Below, one piece after another: positions 61,371-64,000 of a stretch of 64,000 bases of DNA; the stretch's first letter is position 1; each line of letters opens with the position of its first letter. Under the pieces are notes generated by a model. It worked only from the letters and a program-made list of their open reading frames with translations. It was not told the origin of the DNA and searched no databases. This stretch comes from CAVRUZ01 sp963724495 (GTDB taxonomy: Bacteria; Actinomycetota; Actinomycetes; Propionibacteriales; DAIQRJ01), in NCBI GenBank assembly GCA_963724495.1, contig CAVRUZ010000005.1, positions 248,001 to 312,000 on the forward strand. The letters run 5' to 3'. The position numbers and the translations under genes were made by a program.

Positions 61371-61685
61371 TCAGCACCAGTTGGGGAAGTACTCCGGATG
61401 GGTGGTGTGAAGCTTCACGACCTGTCCCAACGACAGGAAGGATCCCGTTGGGAGCTGCACCGTGATGAGGTCCAGGCCGTCCGGGCCCAACGTGCTGTAG
61501 TCGATCTTGTGCTGGGCCGCGGCCTGCAGTAGGCCGTTGTCGCGCAGGAACCCGATGCCGGCCTGGACGCAGCTGGCGTTGGCCGGGACGCCGCCCTCGG
61601 CGGCGGACGCGGGGGCGGCGACGCCGAAGATCAGCGGTGCTGCCAGGGCGGCGATTGCGGTTGCGGCGATGGTGAAACGCTTCAT
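61371..61685 (-). CDS. Small secreted protein of unknown function
   Basis: A 104-residue protein starting behind AAGGAGGG, with a signal peptide (MKRFTIAATAIAALAAPLIF, cleavage near ASAAE). The mature part of about 75 residues has two cysteines, one at its start (NASCVQAG) and one as the last residue (FPNWC), suggesting a disulfide ring. It contains NGLLQAAAQHKIDYSTLGPD and GLDLITVQLPTGSFLSLG. A good promoter precedes it. It is divergent from the LitR-type regulator and may be under its control. The family is not recognised. Confidence 0.75.
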   Translation of the reverse strand: MKRFTIAATAIAALAAPLIFGVAAPASAAEGGVPANASCVQAGIGFLRDNGLLQAAAQHKIDYSTLGPDGLDLITVQLPTGSFLSLGQVVKLHTTHPEYFPNWC

Positions 61686-61697
61686 CAGACCCTCCTT

Positions 61698-61726
61698 GTA
61701 TAAGTTCTGTCGGAAGTAGACTGCAA
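61698..61726 (-). promoter_or_regulatory. Promoter of the small secreted protein gene
   Basis: On the minus strand TTGCAG (61726-61721) and TTATAC (61703-61698) are separated by exactly 17 bp and lie just upstream of the AAGGAGGG ribosome-binding site. They match the -35 and -10 of a housekeeping promoter moderately well. Confidence 0.5.
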
Positions 61727-61782
61727 CTTTCTACAGAGTATGTCAAGAGTTTGTCGAACTTTTCTGTCGAGGATGTGTACAG
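61708..61782. promoter_or_regulatory. Candidate LitR operator with repeated TGTCRA
   Basis: In the divergent spacer the plus strand has TGTCGG (61708), TGTCAA (61741), TGTCGA (61752), TGTCGA (61765) and TGTGTACA (61775). Spacing of 11 and 13 bp is near the helical repeat. CarH-type regulators bind direct repeats of about 11 bp, so this is a reasonable but untested operator. Confidence 0.35.
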
Positions 61783-61790
61783 TAACGGTC

Positions 61791-62643
61791 GTGGTTGGGA
61801 CGATTCGGATCGGTGAGCTCGCCAGACGGACCGGGGTGTCGCCGGAGTTGCTGCGCGCGTGGGAGGCCCGCTACGGGCTGCTCCAGCCCATCCGGTCACC
61901 CGGAGGGTTCCGCCTCTACTCCGCCGCGGACGAGAGCCGGGTACGTCGGATGACCAGGCTGATCGGCGACGGGGTGTCGGCAGCCGAGGCGGCACGGCAG
62001 GCGCTCACCGGGGACGAGGTGCAAGCCACGGCCGAAACGCCGATCGTCGAACAGCTCGCCGATCGGCTCCGCACCTCGCTCGACCAGTTCGACGGCGCCG
62101 GCGCGCACTCTGCTATTCGACCGGTTGCTGGCGTCGGTCTCCATCGACGTCGTGCTCGCCGACATCGTCCTGCCCTACCTGCGTGACCTCGGCGACCGTT
62201 GGGCCGCTGGCCGGGCGAGCGTCGCGCAGGAGCACTTCGCGTCCAACCTCCTCCGCGGACGGTTACTGGCACTCGCCCGCGACTGGGACAGTGGCGACGG
62301 ACCTGCGCTCCTTCTCGCATGCCTTCCTGGTGAGGCACACGACCTAGGCCTCATCGTCTTCGGGATCCTCGCCGCGCGACGTGGCTGGCGCGTCACCTTC
62401 CTCGGCGCCGACACCCCGCTGGACACCGTCCACGCCACTGTCCGCAACATTCAGCCGGCGCTCACCGTCCTCGTCGCTACCAACCCGTCCCTGGTAGCCA
62501 CGCATGTCGATGACCTTCGACGGCTCACTGCCGTGACTCGCACCGCCATCGCAGGCAGCACGGACATGCAGGCCGCCGCTGATGTGGGTGCCACAGCACT
62601 TCCCCCGGACATCGCTCGCGCCGCTAACTCACTCGTCCCATAG
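61791..62643 (+). pseudogene. LitR/CarH-type MerR-family B12-dependent photoreceptor regulator, one frameshift
   Basis: Light-sensing repressor that uses adenosylcobalamin. The MerR HTH (IRIGELARRTGVSPELLRAW, then EARYGLLQPIRSPGGFRLYS) is followed by a four-helix and a Rossmann B12-binding module. The family marker W-x9-EH is exact (RWAAGRASVAQEHFAS). E-x-H-x-x-G is present in CLPGEAHDLGLIVFGILAAR, and VTFLGADTP matches the cobalamin fold. The frame slips once at about 62105 (LLFDRLLASVSIDVVLADIV continues it). Restored length is about 283 residues. The start is unsure; GTG 61791 has no ribosome-binding site and may be leaderless. ATG 61773 and 61740 are alternatives. Confidence 0.82.
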
Positions 62644-62682
62644 ACCTGCACGCATCTGCCGCTGACGTCACTCGACTGGACG

Positions 62683-62925
62683 ATGGCAGTCCTTCCGGAT
62701 GCGGTGCACACTCGTGGCTTGGCGGCCCTCGACGCCTCTCTCGCCGCGTCGCAACAGCTGGGTCTCGCGACGGTCGCTCATCTGTCGCGCGACCGGGACA
62801 CATCGCGTGAACACACCGAGTCCGACCTGCGGGTGTTCATCGGCTGTTGCCAGGACCGCTCGGTGAATCCTGGTCGGCTCGCGGCGAGGATCCTGGAACG
62901 GTGGGCTCGACTATTCCTCCTCTAG
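62683..62925 (+). CDS. Small hypothetical protein
   Basis: An 80-residue open frame starting at ATG 62683: MAVLPDAVHTRGLAALDASL, then AASQQLGLATVAHLSRDRDT, ending RILERWARLFLL. Codon composition is plausible but no family is recognised and no clear ribosome-binding site is seen. It may be the remains of a longer regulatory protein. The 315-bp region between the regulator and the reductase holds nothing else. Confidence 0.3.
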   Translation: MAVLPDAVHTRGLAALDASLAASQQLGLATVAHLSRDRDTSREHTESDLRVFIGCCQDRSVNPGRLAARILERWARLFLL

Positions 62926-62958
62926 ATTGGTACGACGGCTACAGGACGGACGGTCCCC

Positions 62959-63916
62959 GTGTCAGCTACTCAGCCGCTGGGTCGGAGCAACCTGCAGGTG
63001 CCGCGGCTCGGCGTCGGCGCCATGACGTGGGGAGACGCGCACGGTTTGGCCAGGATTCATCCGGCGAAGTCCGCCTACGGCGGAGCCGAGGGCGCACGAC
63101 GAGGAGCGCGGTGCATGGGAGGCCAGCATCTTGGCAGGGGTGACGCTCTTCGACACGGCAGCGATGTATGCCGGTGGGGCGTCGGAGCGGCGGCTCGGCG
63201 ACCTCTCCAGTGACGAGGCCTTGATCGCCACCAAGTTCCCGGCGCGCCTGTGGGCTTCCGCTGAGGACATGCCGGGCCAACTCGCCGACAGCCTGGCCCG
63301 GCTGCGACGCGACCATATCGACCTGTATCAGCACCACTTCCCCTCCAGGCGCGTGGACATCTCGCGCCTGATGAACCTGATGGCGGACGCCGTCGCGGCC
63401 GGGCAGGTCCGCGCCGTCGGGGTGAGCAACTACTCGGCCGACCAGATGCGAGAGGCGCATGCCGCACTGGCACAGCGTGGCGTCTCCCTCGCGTCCAATC
63501 AGGTGGAGTACTCGCTGATGCACCGCCGACCAGAAACCAATGGAGTGCTCGATACTTGCCGTGAGCTCGGCGTCACTCTCATCGCTTACCAACCGCTGGC
63601 CAGCGGCGCGCTCACCGGCAGGTACACCCCGGCCCACCGGCCGAGAGGTCTGCGGCGCTTCACGAAACCGTTTCGCGGCGGGGCTCTGGCAAGGCTCGAG
63701 GCGATCATTGGGTTGCTGCACGAGATCGGCGAGCGCTACGACAAGACTCCGGCGCAGGTGGCACTACGCTGGCTGATCGAGGACGAGACGGTCCTGCCCA
63801 TCCCAGGCGCCAAGAATCGGGCTCAGGCCACCGCCAACGCGGGTGCGTTGACGTTCCGTCTGACCCAGGACGAGATCGACGCGCTCGACAGGGCGACGAG
63901 GGACCCAAACACCTGA
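62959..63916 (+). pseudogene. Aldo/keto reductase, one frameshift
   Basis: NADPH-dependent carbonyl reductase of the (beta/alpha)8 family. The N-terminus from GTG 62959 reads SATQPLGRSNLQVPRLGVGA. The frame slips at about 63090 and continues as SILAGVTLFDTAAMYAGGAS (Asp and Tyr of the catalytic tetrad). After this come IATKFP (Lys), LYQHHF (His), VRAVGVSNYSADQMREAHAA, LASNQVEYSLMHRRPE, LIAYQPLASGALTGRY and LPIPGAKNRAQATANAGALT (NADPH binding). About 318 residues are restored by one base. No functional link to the neighbours is seen. Confidence 0.85.
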
Positions 63917-64000
63917 CCCAGGCGCCTGTGGGAGCCATCGGCCGCGCTGGCCCGTTCAGCGTAGAAACAGGTGCGGGTGCAACGCGGTCAGGCGGAACAA
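63917..64000. other. Window end, non-coding as seen
   Basis: The last 84 bases carry no recognisable gene start or structure. Confidence 0.3.

Overview
This window is high-GC chromosomal DNA from an actinobacterium and spans the replication-origin region. The evidence is the order rsmG-jag-yidC-yidD-rnpA-rpmH (minus strand) / dnaA-dnaN-gnd-recF-DUF721-gyrB-gyrA-DUF3566-tRNA-Ile (plus strand), the parA/parB genes with two parS sites, actinobacterial-type DnaA boxes, a short ProS, Ino1, the murJ-sigM-trxB-trxA-cwlM block, an F420-type PPOX protein and many GTG starts. The order fits Actinomycetota in general; genus cannot be fixed from the sequence alone.

Layout. 0-6 kb: membrane protein fragment, proS, ino1, a secreted EEP-fold protein, an MFS/VOC pair. 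6-9.9 kb: a relic zone with a 5'-truncated PhyH gene, a broken secreted protein, an integrase scrap, a decayed membrane protein gene and long stretches without credible genes. 9.9-16.2 kb: AraC regulator, zwf ending in a strong hairpin, fasciclin lipoprotein, a frameshifted molybdopterin oxidoreductase, LMW tyrosine phosphatase, a MiaA-like transferase. 16.2-20.8 kb: a co-directional cluster (creatininase family, unknown protein, two NAD-dependent epimerases, alpha/beta hydrolase) that looks like an uncharacterised catabolic unit. 20.8-24.5 kb: YrdB-like, DinB, methyltransferase and CCA-adding enzyme genes on the minus strand.

24.5-38.5 kb is the envelope/redox/segregation block: DUF6049 protein, MurJ flippase, PPOX protein, a membrane pseudokinase with a C-terminal discoidin-like region, SigM and its zinc anti-sigma factor, thioredoxin reductase, thioredoxin, CwlM, a GNAT protein, then ParB and ParA. 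38.5-43 kb holds a sugar cassette (GH43 lipoprotein divergent from a binding protein and two permeases), which sits between parA and rsmG; the transporter genes are riddled with frameshifts. 43-59.5 kb is the origin core. Beyond tRNA-Ile lie a tyrosine integrase whose frame runs into the tRNA, an excisionase-like scrap and a truncated CHAD gene. Last come a small secreted protein divergent from a LitR/CarH-type B12 photoreceptor regulator, and an aldo/keto reductase.

Caution: single-base frameshifts occur in many genes, including housekeeping gnd and (as a compensated pair) recF. Part of the apparent decay is therefore probably sequence error rather than biology. Those genes are marked as pseudogenes in the form in which they appear here.
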